A DNA stretch of 64,000 bases from Aureimonas sp. OT7 (GTDB taxonomy: Bacteria; Pseudomonadota; Alphaproteobacteria; Rhizobiales; Rhizobiaceae). Below the pieces are notes generated by a model, which was given only the letters and a program-made list of their open reading frames with translations, searched no databases and had not been told where the DNA came from. A program made the translations under genes and the position numbers. Each line of letters opens with the position of its first letter. Positions within the stretch are counted from its first letter, which is position 1. Positions 36,148 to 45,583 of this stretch are shown in pieces. The stretch is from NCBI RefSeq assembly GCF_014844055.1, contig NZ_CP062167.1, positions 945,501-1,009,500 of the forward strand. Direction: 5' to 3'.

Positions 36148-36797
36148 GCCTGTTCCTGCGCGACCTGGCCCTGTTTGCGCGCGGCGGCGGCTTCGCCACG
36201 GGGCTCATCTTCTTCCTGGCCCTCGTCGTCACGATTCCCTTCGGCATCGGGCCCGACCTTGCTCTTCTGTCGCGGGTCGGCCCGGCCATCCTGTGGATCG
36301 GCGTGCTCATGGCGACGCTGCTGTCGCTCGACCGCCTCTTCCAGGCCGACCGCGAGGATGGGACGCTCGACGCGCTGATTCTCGGCCCGGTGCCGATGCC
36401 GCTGGTGGTCCTCGTCAAATGCGCCGCGCTGTGGTGCGCGGCCATCCTTCCGCTGGTGGTCGCGGCGCCCGTCCTGGGCCTGTTCCTTGCGGTGGAGCCA
36501 GCGGCCCTGGGCGCCGTCGCCGCCACCCTTCTGGTCGGCTCGCCCGCGGTCGTGCTTGTCGGGGCCATCGGCGCGGCCATTGCGATTTCGCTACCGCGCG
36601 GCGGCGTGCTCGTGTCGGTTCTGGTGCTGCCCCTGACGGTGCCGATCCTGATCTTCGGGGTCACGGCCGCCTATGGCGCCGTCAACGACCCCGCCCCCTT
36701 CCGCGAGCCTTTCCTGGTGCTGTGCGGATTGTCTCTTTTCTTCGCCGTGCTGGGGCCCGTCGCGGCAGCCCATGCGCTGCGGATGCTGGCCGATTGA
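36141..36797 (+). CDS. ccmB: Haem exporter membrane subunit CcmB
   Basis: A 218-aa integral membrane protein with six helices. The family signature GPDLALLSRVGPAILWIGVLMATLLSLDRLFQADREDGTLDALIL near residues 35-80 is conserved. Forms the channel subunit of the CcmAB complex. Start overlaps the ccmA end. Confidence 0.95.
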   Translation: MVSLFLRDLALFARGGGFATGLIFFLALVVTIPFGIGPDLALLSRVGPAILWIGVLMATLLSLDRLFQADREDGTLDALILGPVPMPLVVLVKCAALWCAAILPLVVAAPVLGLFLAVEPAALGAVAATLLVGSPAVVLVGAIGAAIAISLPRGGVLVSVLVLPLTVPILIFGVTAAYGAVNDPAPFREPFLVLCGLSLFFAVLGPVAAAHALRMLAD

Positions 36798-36805
36798 AGG
36801 ACGCG

Positions 36806-37243
36806 ATGATGCAGGAAGCCTATACCCTGTCCATGGAGATACCGACCGTGGAGGATTACCGTCGCCTCCGCCTGGTTACCGGCCTGTCGGGCAAGACGGA
36901 GGAGGCCGCGCGCCTTGGGCTGCCGAACAGTTGGTCGGCGGCTGTCGTGCGCCATCGTGGCCGCGTGGTGGCCATGGGCCGCGTGATCGGAGATGGCGGC
37001 TGCTTCTTCCAGGTGTGCGACATGGCGGTGGAACCGGAGCATCAGGGGCAGGGTCTGGGCAAGCGCATCTTCGCCCGGCTGATGGAGGATCTTCAGGCGC
37101 GCGCCCCCAAATCGGCCTATGTCAGCCTGATCGCCGATGGCGACGCGAAGCACCTCTATGCCAAATTCGGCTTCGAACCGGTGATGCCGGCGTCGATCGG
37201 CATGGCGATCTGGATCGGCGAACGGCCATCCGGGGGAAGTTGA
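36806..37243 (+). CDS. GNAT family acetyltransferase embedded in the ccm cluster
   Basis: A 145-aa GNAT protein. The acetyl-CoA binding motif QVCDMAVEPEHQGQGLGKRIFARLM (Q-x-x-G-x-G) is near residues 70-95, and LYAKFGFEPVMPASIGM near 120-136. It starts 8 nt after ccmB (ATG 36806, or 36809) and ends 69 bp before ccmC, so it is likely co-transcribed with the cytochrome maturation genes, although a link to haem is not evident. Substrate unknown. Confidence 0.88.
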   Translation: MMQEAYTLSMEIPTVEDYRRLRLVTGLSGKTEEAARLGLPNSWSAAVVRHRGRVVAMGRVIGDGGCFFQVCDMAVEPEHQGQGLGKRIFARLMEDLQARAPKSAYVSLIADGDAKHLYAKFGFEPVMPASIGMAIWIGERPSGGS

Positions 37244-37312
37244 ACGCCCTATGCTGCATCGCAGCGCAGAGCGCATTTGCGATGGCGGCACCACGCATTT
37301 AGATTGCCTCTC

Positions 37313-38068
37313 ATGAACGACATTGCCGTCAGACAATCGCGCTTTTCGGCGCTGGCCAACCCCACGCGCTTCCTGCAGCTATCCGGCAGGGTGCAGCCTT
37401 ACGTCTATGGGGCTGCCATCGCATCCATCGCCGCCGGGCTTGGCCTCGGCTTTGCCGCGCCCGGGGACTACCAGCAGGGCGCGACGGTGCGCATCATGTT
37501 CATCCACGTGCCCTTCGCCTGGCTGTCGATGATGGTGTGGACCGTGATGACCGTTTCCGCGCTTGGCACCCTCATCTGGCGGCACCCCATCGCGGAAGTG
37601 TCCATCAAGGCCGCGGCGCCCCTGGGCGCAGCCTTTACCCTGCTGGCGCTCGTGACGGGCTCGGTCTGGGGCCGTCCCATGTGGGGCACCTGGTGGGTCT
37701 GGGACGCCCGGCTGACAAGCGTGTTCGTGCTGTTCATCATGTATCTCGGCCTCATCGCCCTCACGCGCGCCTTCGACGATCCGGGCAAGGCGGGCAAGCC
37801 TTCGGCCGTTTTGGTGCTCGTCGGATTTATCAACATTCCGATCATCAAGTTCTCCGTCGACTGGTGGAACACGCTGCACCAGCCGGCCAGCGTGGTGCGC
37901 ATGGACGGGCCGTCCATGGCGGCCGTCTACCTGTGGCCGCTGCTGCTGTCGGCACTGGGGTTCTCGCTCTTGTTCTTCGCCCTGCACCTGACGGCGATGC
38001 GCACCGAGATACGACGCCGGCGCATCGTCGCCCTTGGCCGGCGGTCGGCCGCGCGTATGGAGGCCTGA
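37313..38068 (+). CDS. ccmC: Haem transporter CcmC
   Basis: A 251-aa membrane protein with six helices and the tryptophan-rich haem-handling motif WGRPMWGTWWVWDARLTS near residues 120-137, flanked by conserved histidines (FIHVPFAWLS near 62 and a WNTLHQP segment near 185). It loads haem onto CcmE in the periplasm. ATG 37313; a 12-codon extension is not needed. Confidence 0.97.
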   Translation: MNDIAVRQSRFSALANPTRFLQLSGRVQPYVYGAAIASIAAGLGLGFAAPGDYQQGATVRIMFIHVPFAWLSMMVWTVMTVSALGTLIWRHPIAEVSIKAAAPLGAAFTLLALVTGSVWGRPMWGTWWVWDARLTSVFVLFIMYLGLIALTRAFDDPGKAGKPSAVLVLVGFINIPIIKFSVDWWNTLHQPASVVRMDGPSMAAVYLWPLLLSALGFSLLFFALHLTAMRTEIRRRRIVALGRRSAARMEA

Positions 38069-38072
38069 CGCC

Positions 38073-38213
38073 ATGACCGGGGATTATTTCGGCTATATCG
38101 CCGCCGCCTATGGCATTTCGGCGGTCGTCCTGGCGGCGCTCTGCCTGTTCGTCGGTCTCGATGCGCGGTCCGCCGCGCGCCGCCTCGAGGCCCTGGAAGG
38201 CAAGCGCCGATGA
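38073..38213 (+). CDS. ccmD: Haem exporter protein CcmD
   Basis: A 46-aa protein with one membrane helix (residues 14-28, GISAVVLAALCLFVG) preceded by GDYFGYIAAAYG, and a basic, helical tail (RSAARRLEALEGKRR), the exact CcmD layout. It stabilises CcmE release from CcmC-CcmAB. Sits 4 nt after ccmC and overlaps the ccmG start (ATGA). Confidence 0.92.
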   Translation: MTGDYFGYIAAAYGISAVVLAALCLFVGLDARSAARRLEALEGKRR

Positions 38214-38794
38214 TTTCGCGCAGAGCGCGCCGTCTGGCGCTGGCGGCGTTGCCGCTGATCCTGTTCGTGGGGATGGGCGGGATGTTTCTCTTCGCCCTGG
38301 AATCGGGCCGCGATCCGCAGGCCCTGCCATCGGCCTTGCAGGGGCGGGCAGCCCCGGCAACCAGCCTGCCGCCGCTGCAAGGCGCACGGCTGGCGGATGG
38401 ACGGCCTGTTCCGGGCCTGACATTTCCGGCGGGCGGCACGGGCCGGCCCGCTTTGGTGAATGTCTTTGCGTCGTGGTGCGCGCCGTGCCGGGCCGAACAT
38501 CCGTTGCTGATGCGGTTGGCGGCCGACCCGCGTTTCGACCTTGTCGGTATCAATTACAAGGACAAGCCCGAGCAGGCGTCGGGCTTCCTGGAAGAACTCG
38601 GGAACCCTTATGCGCAGATCGGTGCGGACGAAGACGGCCGCGCCGGCATCGACTGGGGCGTCTATGGCGTGCCGGAAACATTCCTGGTGTCGCCCGAGGG
38701 GACGGTGCTGTGGAAGGCGACCGGCCCGCTGACCCCGGCGATCATCCAGCAAGAGCTGCTGCCCCGGCTGGAGGCCGGCAGCCCGCTCTCCTGA
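38210..38794 (+). CDS. ccmG: Thiol-disulfide oxidoreductase CcmG/DsbE
   Basis: A 194-aa membrane-anchored thioredoxin: N-terminal anchor 8-30, redox pair Cys90-Ala-Pro-Cys93 in ASWCAPCRAEHP, the NYKD acidic region after GI, and cis-Pro in YGVPETFLV. It keeps the haem-binding cysteines of apocytochrome c reduced in the periplasm. Last ccm gene here; ccmE, F, H and I are not in the window. Confidence 0.96.
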   Translation: MISRRARRLALAALPLILFVGMGGMFLFALESGRDPQALPSALQGRAAPATSLPPLQGARLADGRPVPGLTFPAGGTGRPALVNVFASWCAPCRAEHPLLMRLAADPRFDLVGINYKDKPEQASGFLEELGNPYAQIGADEDGRAGIDWGVYGVPETFLVSPEGTVLWKATGPLTPAIIQQELLPRLEAGSPLS

Positions 38795-38811
38795 TCGGCG
38801 TTGCCGATATA

Positions 38812-39573
38812 TCAGGTGACCGGAACTGTCGCGGCCGTCAGGGATGCCAGGAAACGCCGGGTGCGTTCCTCTCTCGGTGCGCCGAAAAGCGTGGCCGAGG
38901 GCCCCATCTCCACCACCACGCCCGCATCCAGGAAAACGGCCTGCCCGGCAATGCGCGAGCCGAGGCGCAGATCGTGCGTGGCCATCACCATCGTCGTGCC
39001 ATCGCGCGCCAGTCCGGCCAGAACCTCGACCACCTCGTCGGACAGTTCCGGGTCCAGCGCCGATGTCGGCTCGTCGCAAAGCAGGACGCGAGGCGAGGGG
39101 GCCAGCGCCCTGGCGATTGCGACGCGTTGCTGCTGTCCGCCCGACAGCGTCGAGGGCCAGGCATCCGCCTTGTCCGCAAGGCCGACCCGGTCCAGAAGCT
39201 GCATGGCCCGCTGGCTGGCTTTCGCCTGCGGCCACTTCAGCACCGTAACCAGGGATTCCATCACGTTCTGAAGCGCCGTTCGGTGCGGGAACAGCTGGAA
39301 GTTCTGGAACACCATTCCGGTCTGGCGCCGCACGGCCTGAACCTGCCGCGCCGGCACCTTTCGGCCCGGCGTGAAGTCCACTTCCGCGTCGCCCACCTGC
39401 AGGTGGCCGCGATCCGGGATCTCGAGCAGGTTGATGCATCGCAGCAGCGTGCTCTTGCCGCTGCCCGAAGGGCCGATCAGCGCGGTGACGCTGCCTTCCG
39501 AAAAGCTCAGCGAAATTCCTTTCAGCACCTCGTTCGCAGCGAAGCTCTTGTGGATGTCCTTCATGACGATCAT
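38812..39573 (-). CDS. Polar amino-acid ABC transporter ATP-binding protein
   Basis: A 253-aa ATPase: Walker A GPSGSGKST (34-42), GMVFQNFQLFPHRTALQNV near 88-106, LSGGQQQRVAIARAL near 143-157, and Walker B VLLCDEPTSALD. Those are features of the GlnQ/TcyC group. It belongs with the permease and binding protein upstream, overlapping the permease by 4 bp. GGAGG precedes ATG 39573. Confidence 0.94.
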   Translation of the reverse strand: MIVMKDIHKSFAANEVLKGISLSFSEGSVTALIGPSGSGKSTLLRCINLLEIPDRGHLQVGDAEVDFTPGRKVPARQVQAVRRQTGMVFQNFQLFPHRTALQNVMESLVTVLKWPQAKASQRAMQLLDRVGLADKADAWPSTLSGGQQQRVAIARALAPSPRVLLCDEPTSALDPELSDEVVEVLAGLARDGTTMVMATHDLRLGSRIAGQAVFLDAGVVVEMGPSATLFGAPREERTRRFLASLTAATVPVT

Positions 39574-40250
39574 GACCGCGCCTCCATGAAGCCGCCATAC
39601 CGGTTCAGGCGCTTTTCCATCCGGGTCTGGAGCGATGACAGGACGGAGGACAGCAGAAGATAGATCAAAGCCGCCTGGACATAGAGGATGAGCGGTTCGT
39701 AAGTCACCGCCACGATCCGCTGGGCCTGCTGGAACAGCTCCGGCACGGTGATGGCGGCGGCCAGCGACGTATCCTTGACCAGGGAGATGAAGGTATTGGA
39801 CAGCGGCGGCACGGCGGTGCGGGCGGCCTGGGGCAGGATCGTGCGGCGCATGGTCTGAAACCAGCTCATGCCGATGGAATAGGATGCCTCCCATTGCCCG
39901 CGCGGCACGGAGGCGATGACCGCCCGGATGATTTCCGAGGTATAGGCCCCGACATTCAGCGTAAAGCCGATCACGGCGGCGGTGAAAGCATCCAGCACGA
40001 TGCCTGCGCTGGGCAGGCCGTAGAAGATCAGGAAAAGCTGCACCAGCAGCGGCGTGCCGCGGAAGATCCAGACATAAAAGCGCGCCACAAGCGCGAAAGG
40101 CTTCGGCGCGAACATGCGTACCAGCGCCGTCAAAAGGCCGAGCGAGAGACCTAGCGCAAAGGATATCAGCGTCAGCGGGGCCGTGAACTTGAGGGCCGCC
40201 CAAAGCAGCGGCCCAAGGGAATCCCACATGAGTTGCAGCCAGAAGGGCAT
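39570..40250 (-). CDS. Polar amino-acid ABC transporter permease
   Basis: A 226-aa His/Glu/Gln-type permease with about five helices. The signature FRGTPLLVQLFLIFYGLP near 65-82, AYTSEIIRAVIASVPRGQWEAS (EAA-like loop) near 105-126, and PPLSNTFISLVKDTSLAAAI near 155 are family hallmarks. ATG 40250 was chosen. It pairs with the ATPase downstream and the binding protein upstream. Confidence 0.94.
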   Translation of the reverse strand: MPFWLQLMWDSLGPLLWAALKFTAPLTLISFALGLSLGLLTALVRMFAPKPFALVARFYVWIFRGTPLLVQLFLIFYGLPSAGIVLDAFTAAVIGFTLNVGAYTSEIIRAVIASVPRGQWEASYSIGMSWFQTMRRTILPQAARTAVPPLSNTFISLVKDTSLAAAITVPELFQQAQRIVAVTYEPLILYVQAALIYLLLSSVLSSLQTRMEKRLNRYGGFMEARS

Positions 40251-40284
40251 TTCATACTCCGCCTTCAGGCTTCGCCGCCGCTGT

Positions 40285-41058
40285 TTATTGCGAGACGTCC
40301 GCGCCGAAATATTTGTCGGCGATGGCCTGGTAGGTGCCATCGGTCTTGATGTCTGCAAGGGCGGCATTGACCGCGGCAACGAGATCGTCCTGCCCCTGAC
40401 GCATCAGGATGCCGGAATATTCCGCGTCCGCAAGTTCGGCGGCGACCCGCACGGGCGCATTCGGTTGCTTCTTGCGGAAATCCAGAAATGAGAGGCTGTC
40501 ATTGATCGTTGCGTCGGCCCGGCCCTGCAGGACGAGCTGGATCGATTGGTCGAAACCGTCGGTGGCAACCAGCTCGGCGCCGTGCTCCTGCGCCAGGCGC
40601 CCGAAATTGCTGGTCAGCGACTGAGCCGCACGAAGGCCTTTCAGGTCGTCGAACCCCTTGACCGCTTCGTTGTCGGCCTTGACGATCAGCACGGCCTTGG
40701 AGGCGATATACGGTTCGGAGAAGCTGTACTTGCGCTGCCGGGCCTCGGTGATGCCGACCTGGTTGATGACGGCGTCGTAGCGATTGGCGTCGAGCCCGGC
40801 GATGAGGCCGTCCCACTTTCCCTCCAGGAATTCGGCGCGCACACCCATCTTCTCGGCAACGGCGCGGCCGATCTCGACATCGAAGCCGACAAGCGCGCCG
40901 CTGGCATCGTGAAAGGTGAAGGGCGCATAGGTGCCTTCCGTGCCGATGCGGATGACACCGTCCGCCTTGATCCGCTCGAGGTCGGTCTGCGCCCGCGCAG
41001 GGGCGCCAAGGCCCGCGGCCACCAGGGTTGCGGCGAGTATCGTGGTGAACGACTTCAT
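40285..41058 (-). CDS. Amino-acid (cystine-type) ABC transporter substrate-binding protein
   Basis: A 257-aa periplasmic protein: signal peptide 1-23 (SFTTILAATLVAAGLGAPARAQ), then IRIGTEGTYAPFTFHDASGALVGFDVEIGRAVAEKMGV, the family 3 solute-binding signature, and KWDGLIAGLDANRYDAVINQVGIT. Closest in feel to TcyA/FliY cystine binders, but ligand specificity is inferred only. First gene of the three-gene importer operon. Confidence 0.92.
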   Translation of the reverse strand: MKSFTTILAATLVAAGLGAPARAQTDLERIKADGVIRIGTEGTYAPFTFHDASGALVGFDVEIGRAVAEKMGVRAEFLEGKWDGLIAGLDANRYDAVINQVGITEARQRKYSFSEPYIASKAVLIVKADNEAVKGFDDLKGLRAAQSLTSNFGRLAQEHGAELVATDGFDQSIQLVLQGRADATINDSLSFLDFRKKQPNAPVRVAAELADAEYSGILMRQGQDDLVAAVNAALADIKTDGTYQAIADKYFGADVSQ

Positions 41059-41118
41059 TGGGGACATTCCTGTCTTGGTCGTGCCGGGGCAAAACTCCGT
41101 TGCCTGCAAAGGTAACGC

Positions 41119-41250
41119 CTAGAGGCAGAAGGTGAAGGCCACGCCCGTCCATATGGCAAGGCCATGCGCCTCCCAAAGCCACAATCCGCCCACCAGCGCC
41201 ACGAGGATGCCGGCCGCCGTCGCGGCCCTGAGGGCGAGCGCGCCGCTCAT
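41119..41250 (-). CDS. 43-aa single-helix membrane peptide coupled to an MFS gene
   Basis: Starts at ATG 41250 overlapping the stop of the MFS gene (ATGA), so it should be translated by coupling. The product is one hydrophobic helix (ALRAATAAGILVALVGGLWLW) followed by EAHGLAIWTGVAFTFCL. No family is known to me. It could be a small subunit or regulator of the carrier, or a non-functional frame. Confidence 0.45.
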   Translation of the reverse strand: MSGALALRAATAAGILVALVGGLWLWEAHGLAIWTGVAFTFCL

Positions 41251-42464
41251 GCAGCCTGCGCACGCAGGATCGGCCGGTCCCGGATCGGCAGGTTGACGAG
41301 GCCGGCCAGAAGACCGAGCCCGATGGATACCTGCCAGGCAAGGTCGTAGCTGCCGGTGTCCTCGAAGAAGCGGCCTGCCAGCCACGCCCCGAAGAAGCCG
41401 CCCACCTGATGGCTCATGAAGACGATGCCGAACAGCGTAGCCAGGTATCGTACGCCGAAGATCTGGCTGACAAGCCCACTGGTCAGGGGCACGGTGCCGA
41501 GCCACAGGAAACCGATGGCACAGGCGAAGAGTGTCGCGCTGAGCGGCGTGAAAGGCACGGCCAGGAAGACGACGATGACCGCCGATCGGGCGAAGTACAG
41601 GCCGGACAGCACGTATTTCTTGCGCATCTTGTCGGCGCTGAGGCCGAAGACGTAGGAACCGAGGATGTTGAAAAGGCCGATAAGCGCCAGCGCCCGCGCG
41701 CCGACCGCTGGGTCCAGCCCCTGGTCGGCCAGAAAGGCCGGCAGGTGGGTGGAGATGAAGGCGACATGGAAGCCGCAGACAAAGAAGCCGAAATTCAAGA
41801 GCCAGTAGCCGGGATGGCGGGATGCCTCGCGCAGCGCCTCGCCCAGGCTTTGCTGGCGTAAGGTGCCCGCCGCCGTGCCTGCCGGAAGGCCGGCGATGCC
41901 ACGCGCCAGAAGGACGATGAGGAGCGCCAGGAGGGCGCCGATCAACATGGTTTCGCGCCAGCCGAAACTGCCGATCAGCCCTTGCGTCAGCGGCACGAGG
42001 AGGAACTGCCCGAACGAGCCGCCGGCCGTCGCGATGCCGACGGCCGCGCCGCGCTTTTGCGGCGGCACCGCACGGCCTATGGCGCCGAGTACGACGACGA
42101 AGGTGATACCCGTCATGGCGAAGCCGGCCAGAAAGCCGAGCGAGAGGTTCAACCCGACTGCGCTGCCCGCCGTGGCGGCCAGCGCCAGCGCCAGCGCATA
42201 GAGGACACCGCCCGCGGCGGCGACGCGGCCGGAGCCATGCCTGTCGGCCAGCGCGCCGACGAAGGGCTGCGCCAGACCGAGAATCAGTGTCTGGACGGCA
42301 ATGGCGAGACCGAAGGCTTCGCGGCTGACGCCGAGCTCCAGCTCGACCGGGCGCATATAAAGGCCGAAGGACTGGCGCAGGCCCATGGATATGGTGACGA
42401 TCGCCGCGCCGCAGGCCAGCACGATGGCCGGCCTTGCGTATCCAAGAGGGGAACCTGTGCGCAT
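41247..42464 (-). CDS. MFS transporter
   Basis: A 405-aa carrier with twelve predicted helices. Motif A-like GALADRHGSGRVAAAGG lies near residues 70-86 and GLSADKMRKKY near 268-278 in the second half. The N-terminal MGLRQSFGLYMRPVELELGVSREAFGLAIAVQTL is typical of the monocarboxylate/oxalate-formate-like MFS branch. Substrate unknown. Single gene plus the coupled 43-aa frame. Confidence 0.92.
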   Translation of the reverse strand: MRTGSPLGYARPAIVLACGAAIVTISMGLRQSFGLYMRPVELELGVSREAFGLAIAVQTLILGLAQPFVGALADRHGSGRVAAAGGVLYALALALAATAGSAVGLNLSLGFLAGFAMTGITFVVVLGAIGRAVPPQKRGAAVGIATAGGSFGQFLLVPLTQGLIGSFGWRETMLIGALLALLIVLLARGIAGLPAGTAAGTLRQQSLGEALREASRHPGYWLLNFGFFVCGFHVAFISTHLPAFLADQGLDPAVGARALALIGLFNILGSYVFGLSADKMRKKYVLSGLYFARSAVIVVFLAVPFTPLSATLFACAIGFLWLGTVPLTSGLVSQIFGVRYLATLFGIVFMSHQVGGFFGAWLAGRFFEDTGSYDLAWQVSIGLGLLAGLVNLPIRDRPILRAQAA

Positions 42465-42541
42465 GTCGGCATTTCTCCGCGCGAGACCCCGCGCACGCTC
42501 TTCAGTAGGGGAGCAGCGGGCGCGCGGTCAATGCCCGGGTG

Positions 42542-43354
42542 TCATGACTGCAGGGCGTTGTCGTGCGCATCGTGGATCTCGGCGACGAGGTCCGGCGGCA
42601 GGCGCAGCGCCGAAGCCAGCCTTTGCAGATAGTCCCGCTCGGCGGGCGTATCCGCGTCGATGGCCATCAGCGACGCAAGATAGACTTCGACCCCGGCTTC
42701 CGGGGTGCGGGCCTGCGCGGCGAGATCCTCCACCGGCATCGGGCGGCGCAACTCGTCCATCACCAGCGATTTTTCCTCGGCATCCAGTTCGAGCCCGTCC
42801 ATCTTGCCGAAGATTGCTTCCTCTTCCGCACTGTCGATGCTGCCGTCCGCCTTGGCCGCGGCGATCATGGCCGACAGAAGCAGGCGGGCATGTTCCTGTT
42901 CTTCTCCCGGCGGCGGGATGAAGGCGGTATCCGATGCATCCGGAATCTCGCCGGGCGCGATGCGACTGACTGTATTGCCGGCCTGCTGCGCCTGATAATT
43001 TTGCCAGGCCTTGTAGCCGAGGCCCGCAACCAGAGCCAGGCCGCCAAGCTTGATGGCAGAGCCGCCGAGCTTCCTGGCGTTCTTTCCGCGCAGCAGATAG
43101 GAGGCGAGGCCACCGGCTATGACGGGACCGAGCGCACCGCCCATGCCGCCCGCAAGGCCGCCGCCCAGGCCGCTACCCCGGCCACCGCCGCGACTGCCCC
43201 CGAGGACGCTGCCGACGAGGTCTCCGAGGCCGCCCGGCAGACCGGCGCCGAGCCCTCCCTGGCCCGTCTGCAGGCCACCCTGGCCCGTTCCTTGCCTTGG
43301 CGCCCCGCGTCCCGTGCCGAGAAACTGGTCGAGAAGTTTTTGTGCGTCGATCAT
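42542..43354 (-). CDS. TerB-like / DUF533 (YebE) protein
   Basis: A 270-aa protein: short N-terminal helix (IDAQKLLDQFLG), a Gly-rich low-complexity region (about 15-80), a hydrophobic segment (about 97-112), and a TerB-like helical domain at 150-270 (LLLSAMIAAAKADGSIDSAEEEAIFGKMD with acidic metal-type residues, then YLASLMAIDADTPAERDYLQRLASAL). This matches YebE/DUF533 inner-membrane proteins of unknown role, sometimes linked to envelope stress. Confidence 0.92.
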   Translation of the reverse strand: MIDAQKLLDQFLGTGRGAPRQGTGQGGLQTGQGGLGAGLPGGLGDLVGSVLGGSRGGGRGSGLGGGLAGGMGGALGPVIAGGLASYLLRGKNARKLGGSAIKLGGLALVAGLGYKAWQNYQAQQAGNTVSRIAPGEIPDASDTAFIPPPGEEQEHARLLLSAMIAAAKADGSIDSAEEEAIFGKMDGLELDAEEKSLVMDELRRPMPVEDLAAQARTPEAGVEVYLASLMAIDADTPAERDYLQRLASALRLPPDLVAEIHDAHDNALQS

Positions 43355-43416
43355 GTCAGCGCTCCTTGAGTACCTTCGATGGGAAAGGTGGGAGCCTGAA
43401 GACGATTTGCAACGTG

Positions 43417-44070
43417 CTACTTCTTCTGGTCGAAGAGCGGCTCCGTGGCATGACGCTTCAACAGCGGAAACTGCGCCAGCATGAAAGCGATGGTGATGGG
43501 CATCGTACCCCAGACCTTGAATGCCACCCAGAAGTCGGTGGAGAAAAAGCGCCAGACCACTTCGTTCAGCACGGCAAGGAAAACGAAGAAAAGCCCCCAG
43601 CGCAGCGTCAGTTTGCGCCAGCCCTCGTCGTCGAGCTTGAAAGCCTGATCGAAGACATAGCCCAGAAGCGGCTTGCCGAAGGCCAGCCCGCCCAGAAGGA
43701 CCGCGGCGAACAGGCCATTGACGATGGTCGGCTTCATCTTGATGAAGACCTCGTCCTGCAGCCACAGCGTCAGCGTGCCGAACACGACGACGACGACACC
43801 CGAGACGATGGGCATGATGGGCAGCGTCCGGATCATCATCCAGGAAACGGTCAGAGAAACCACCGTCGCCAGCATGAAAAGCGCCGTTGCGACGAAGAGC
43901 GGTCCCCCGAGCGCCCCCAGCGCGGGAACCGCCTCGGCGATGGCCTCGCCCCGGTTGTTGGCGAAGAAGAAGACCACCAGCGGTCCAAGTTCGAGAGCGA
44001 ACTTGACGAGCGGGTTCATCTCCTTGCGACCCGGCCTGTTGGGGGCTTCTTCGACGATGCGTTCGGACAT
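43417..44070 (-). CDS. yciB: Septation protein A / inner-membrane-spanning protein YciB
   Basis: A 217-aa membrane protein with five to six helices. [21 protein letters not shown] near residues 20-40 and [69 protein letters not shown] near 112-180 are signatures. Linked to cell division and envelope integrity (ispA in Shigella, yciB in E. coli). Follows ftsY as in other Hyphomicrobiales. Confidence 0.96.
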   Translation of the reverse strand: MSERIVEEAPNRPGRKEMNPLVKFALELGPLVVFFFANNRGEAIAEAVPALGALGGPLFVATALFMLATVVSLTVSWMMIRTLPIMPIVSGVVVVVFGTLTLWLQDEVFIKMKPTIVNGLFAAVLLGGLAFGKPLLGYVFDQAFKLDDEGWRKLTLRWGLFFVFLAVLNEVVWRFFSTDFWVAFKVWGTMPITIAFMLAQFPLLKRHATEPLFDQKK

Positions 44071-44089
44071 CTCGTGCTCCTTGCGTGCG

Positions 44090-45562
44090 TCAGGCCGCGC
44101 GGCCGGCGATCGCCTCGGCGAAATCGCGGGCCTTGAATGGTTCCAGATCGTCTATCCCTTCGCCGACGCCGATGAAATAGACCGGCAGGGCATGACGCGT
44201 CGCGATGGCCACAAGAATGCCGCCGCGCGCCGTACCGTCGAGCTTGGTCATGACCAAACCGTTCACCCCGGCGACGTTGCGGAAAATCTCCACCTGGCTC
44301 ATGGCGTTCTGCCCGGTCGTGGCATCCAGCGTCTGCAGCACGGTATGCGGCGCGTCGGGCGCGCGCTTGCGCAGCACGCGCACGATCTTCTCCAGCTCGG
44401 CCATCAGTTCGGTGCGGTTCTGCAGCCGGCCGGCGGTGTCGATGATGAGCACGTCCGAGCCGTTGCGCAATGCCTCGTCATAGGCTTCGAAGGCCAGTCC
44501 CGCGGCGTCGGCGCCGATATCGCGCGCAACGACGGCCGAGCCGGTGCGCTCGCCCCAGATTTTCAACTGCTCCACCGCGGCGGCGCGGAACGTGTCGCCG
44601 GCCGCCAGTGTCACCTTCAGGCCGCCGCGCGTCAGCTTGGCGGCCAGCTTGCCGATCGTGGTCGTCTTGCCGGTGCCGTTGACCCCGACGACCAGGATCA
44701 CATGCGGCTTGACCGACAGATCGAGCTCCAGCGGCCGGGCGACGGGCGCCAGCGAACGCTCGACCTCCTCGGCCAGGATGGCGCGCACAGCCTCTCCGGT
44801 GATCTCCTTGCCGTAGCGCCCCTCGGACAGCCGTTCCGTGATGCGGGTCGCCGTCTCGACGCCAAGGTCGGCCTGGATCAGCACGTCCTCGAAGTCCTGA
44901 AGGGTATCTTCGTCCAGGCGCCGTTTCGTGAACAGCGAGGTGATCTGCCCCGACAATTGTCCGGACGAGCGCGACAGGCCCTCGCGCAGCCGTTGGAACC
45001 AGCTGCGCGCCGGCTCCGCCGCCAATGCCGCGCCGACAGCCGCCTGCCTGGCCTCGACGACGCGCCAGCCGGGCTGGTTGGCTTCCTCGTCCTCCGGCTC
45101 CGGCTCGACCGGCTGGTCGAGCCAGGCGAAGGAATCGTCGGCACCATCGTCTTCCGGCGGCAGCTCCAACTCCTCGACGGGGATGCTTTCGGGGACGGCC
45201 TCCACGGCCGGCTCCGGCGCGGGCACGCCGCCATCCTCCTCGATCAGGGTCGCCTCGGCTTCCTCGATGGCATCGACGTTCGGCGCGTCCTCCCTGAGCC
45301 AGTCGAAGTCGGCGTCCGGCTCTGTATCGGGCACGCCCGGCTCTTCCAGGAAGGCGAAATCGTCGCCATCGGCCGCGGCGGGCGCGTCGGCAACCAGGGG
45401 CCCGTCAATCAGGGGTTCTTCAACCAGGGGTTCGATCGGCTGGGCTTCGCTCGGCGCAACGTCCGCCGGCACCACCTGTGTCGGCGCCGTTTCCGCCGGT
45501 TTGGCGGAATCGTCCTGCCCGAAGGTGAAGATGCGGCGAAAGAAGCCTTTCTGCTCTGCCAT
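44090..45562 (-). CDS. ftsY: Signal recognition particle receptor FtsY
   Basis: A 490-aa SRP GTPase. Residues 20-165 are a Glu/Asp/Pro-rich A domain that mediates membrane association. The NG domain follows: N helices near 190-280, G1 GVNGTGKT (293-300), DTAGR near 370, TKLDG near 430. It pairs with Ffh (also in this window) to deliver ribosome-nascent chains to SecYEG. ATG 45562, 21 nt after mtaB stop, suggesting co-transcription. Confidence 0.98.
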   Translation of the reverse strand: MAEQKGFFRRIFTFGQDDSAKPAETAPTQVVPADVAPSEAQPIEPLVEEPLIDGPLVADAPAAADGDDFAFLEEPGVPDTEPDADFDWLREDAPNVDAIEEAEATLIEEDGGVPAPEPAVEAVPESIPVEELELPPEDDGADDSFAWLDQPVEPEPEDEEANQPGWRVVEARQAAVGAALAAEPARSWFQRLREGLSRSSGQLSGQITSLFTKRRLDEDTLQDFEDVLIQADLGVETATRITERLSEGRYGKEITGEAVRAILAEEVERSLAPVARPLELDLSVKPHVILVVGVNGTGKTTTIGKLAAKLTRGGLKVTLAAGDTFRAAAVEQLKIWGERTGSAVVARDIGADAAGLAFEAYDEALRNGSDVLIIDTAGRLQNRTELMAELEKIVRVLRKRAPDAPHTVLQTLDATTGQNAMSQVEIFRNVAGVNGLVMTKLDGTARGGILVAIATRHALPVYFIGVGEGIDDLEPFKARDFAEAIAGRAA

Positions 45563-45583
45563 GAAGTCTCCAGTTCGATAGGG

